Of a stretch of 64,000 nucleotides of DNA, positions 63,411 through 64,000 are shown piece by piece. The stretch's first letter is position 1. Every line of letters starts with the position of its first letter. This DNA is from Spirochaetales bacterium (GTDB taxonomy: Bacteria > Spirochaetota > Leptospiria > Leptospirales > Leptonemataceae), in contig JABTUL010000001.1 in the NCBI GenBank assembly GCA_015075425.1, forward strand, positions 372,001 through 436,000. The letters are read 5' to 3'. Made by a program: the position numbers and the translations under genes. Under the pieces are notes generated by a model that was not told where the DNA came from, ran no database searches, and was given only the letters and a program-made list of their open reading frames with translations.

Positions 63411-63452
63411 GCTTACCGGCTTTCCGCGCAGTGCAAGCGCCGCCGGCCCGGG

Positions 63453-64000
63453 TTACGACCAGGTTTCGGAAATGCCATCCCAGCCAGGCGGGGCCGTTGC
63501 CTTCCAGGCTTCCAGGCGTCGTACATAAAGTGCTACAACACTGTCTGCAGGAGTTTTTCTGGCCAGCGCCTGAAACTGTTTTTTTGCGTCTTCAAATAGG
63601 CCGCTTTTGAAAGCGACCAGTGCCTGCTGGAACTCTGATCGGCTTTCCCCCTTCTTTAGCCTCAGAGGTTCCGGATCCGCGCCAAAGAGCTCAAATAAAA
63701 CGACCGGCGTTTTCTTACCCTTGACGCGCACGGCATCGATTTCACGCACACCCGGATCTTCCGTCATACCGGCAGCTTTCAGCGTGCGGTCTGAGACGAT
63801 GAGGCGCGTGCCATAGACTTTGTTCATACTCTCCACCCGCGAAGCCAGGTTTACCGTGTCGCCAATGACAGTCGTTTCCAGGCGGCGGTCAGAGCCTACC
63901 GTTCCAAGGACCAGTGGTCCATAGTGGATGCCGGCGCCTGTTACTACCTCTTCACTGCTATCCGGGACGCTCAGGCCGATAGCTGCCATGCGCAGAGCCG
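63453..64000 (-). CDS. class III adenylate cyclase, C-terminal part (continues past window)
   Basis: About 182 residues of a cyclase gene whose start lies beyond 64000; the frame is open to the window edge, and the edge reads ALRMAAIGL, as in class III cyclases. Visible are [13 protein letters not shown], the adenine-selecting Thr and following motif in [16 protein letters not shown], and [13 protein letters not shown] at the end of the catalytic domain. A C-terminal extension (about 120-178) looks like a short TPR-like pair ([20 protein letters not shown]). The metal-binding half of the domain is outside the window. Confidence 0.85.
   Translation of the reverse strand, partial: ALRMAAIGLSVPDSSEEVVTGAGIHYGPLVLGTVGSDRRLETTVIGDTVNLASRVESMNKVYGTRLIVSDRTLKAAGMTEDPGVREIDAVRVKGKKTPVVLFELFGADPEPLRLKKGESRSEFQQALVAFKSGLFEDAKKQFQALARKTPADSVVALYVRRLEAWKATAPPGWDGISETWS

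Overview
The window looks like chromosome from a spirochaete of the order Leptospirales, probably a Leptonema- or Turneriella-like lineage rather than the AT-rich genus Leptospira. This rests on mid-50s GC by eye, a large surface lipoprotein with Calx-beta-like repeats ending in a DUF1554-type domain (a family found mainly in Leptospira relatives), many small lipoproteins, and dense signalling built from GAF domains, class III cyclases, SpoIIE phosphatases and STAS proteins. Genes are tightly packed, often with 4-base start/stop overlaps. I saw no rRNA, tRNA, CRISPR array or intact insertion sequence.

Layout. 1-6029: two small secreted proteins (minus strand), then a very large 7TM-DISM/five-GAF/adenylate cyclase. 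6106-13591 (plus): MHS-type symporter, AlkB-like dioxygenase, ArsM-type arsenite methyltransferase, a TIGR04283-type (arsenosugar-associated) glycosyltransferase, a GT4 glycosyltransferase and a six-hairpin glycosidase-like protein. 13629-17783: a short acyltransferase-3 remnant, MnmC, and a SpoIIE phosphatase whose end overlaps MnmC. 17832-22625 (minus): OmpA/PD40 protein, an unknown helical protein and a large lipoprotein resembling hydrazine synthase alpha with one haem c site. 22815-26561: TPR protein, a broken MjaI-like restriction endonuclease remnant, a DsbD N-terminal domain lacking its membrane part, and a LamG lipoprotein.

26653-34558 is a signalling and envelope cluster: ECF sigma factor, FecR-like regulator, membrane SpoIIE phosphatase, TPR protein, two small membrane proteins with a shared Sm/SH3-like module, a STAS protein on the other strand and a propeller lipoprotein. 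34618-42389: TrhP tRNA hydroxylation protein behind a PerR/Fur-like palindrome, then a minus-strand run of a MacAB-like exporter, STAS protein, CysN and a GHKL-type ATPase. 42473-46561: MFS exporter, coiled-coil protein, and an ABC importer whose permease and ATPase are fused. 46612-50047: a three-subunit NAD-linked [FeFe] hydrogenase closed by a clear terminator. 50134-54839: two PPOX-like flavoprotein genes in an operon with a GAF-adenylate cyclase, small envelope genes, a YqjD/YqjE-like pair and a J-domain protein. 54840-64000: GH31 glycosidase, esterase, GT2 and polytopic membrane protein, the repeat lipoprotein, and the C-terminal part of a third cyclase.

Two themes recur: cAMP signalling (three class III cyclases) and partner-switching regulation (two SpoIIE phosphatases, two STAS proteins, one GHKL ATPase, one ECF sigma factor). 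The most notable observations are the ArsM/glycosyltransferase pair, the ECF-to-propeller cluster with its repeated Sm-like module, the PPOX-PPOX-cyclase operon, and the fused ABC importer beside the hydrogenase. All functions are inferred by reading translations; no searches were run.
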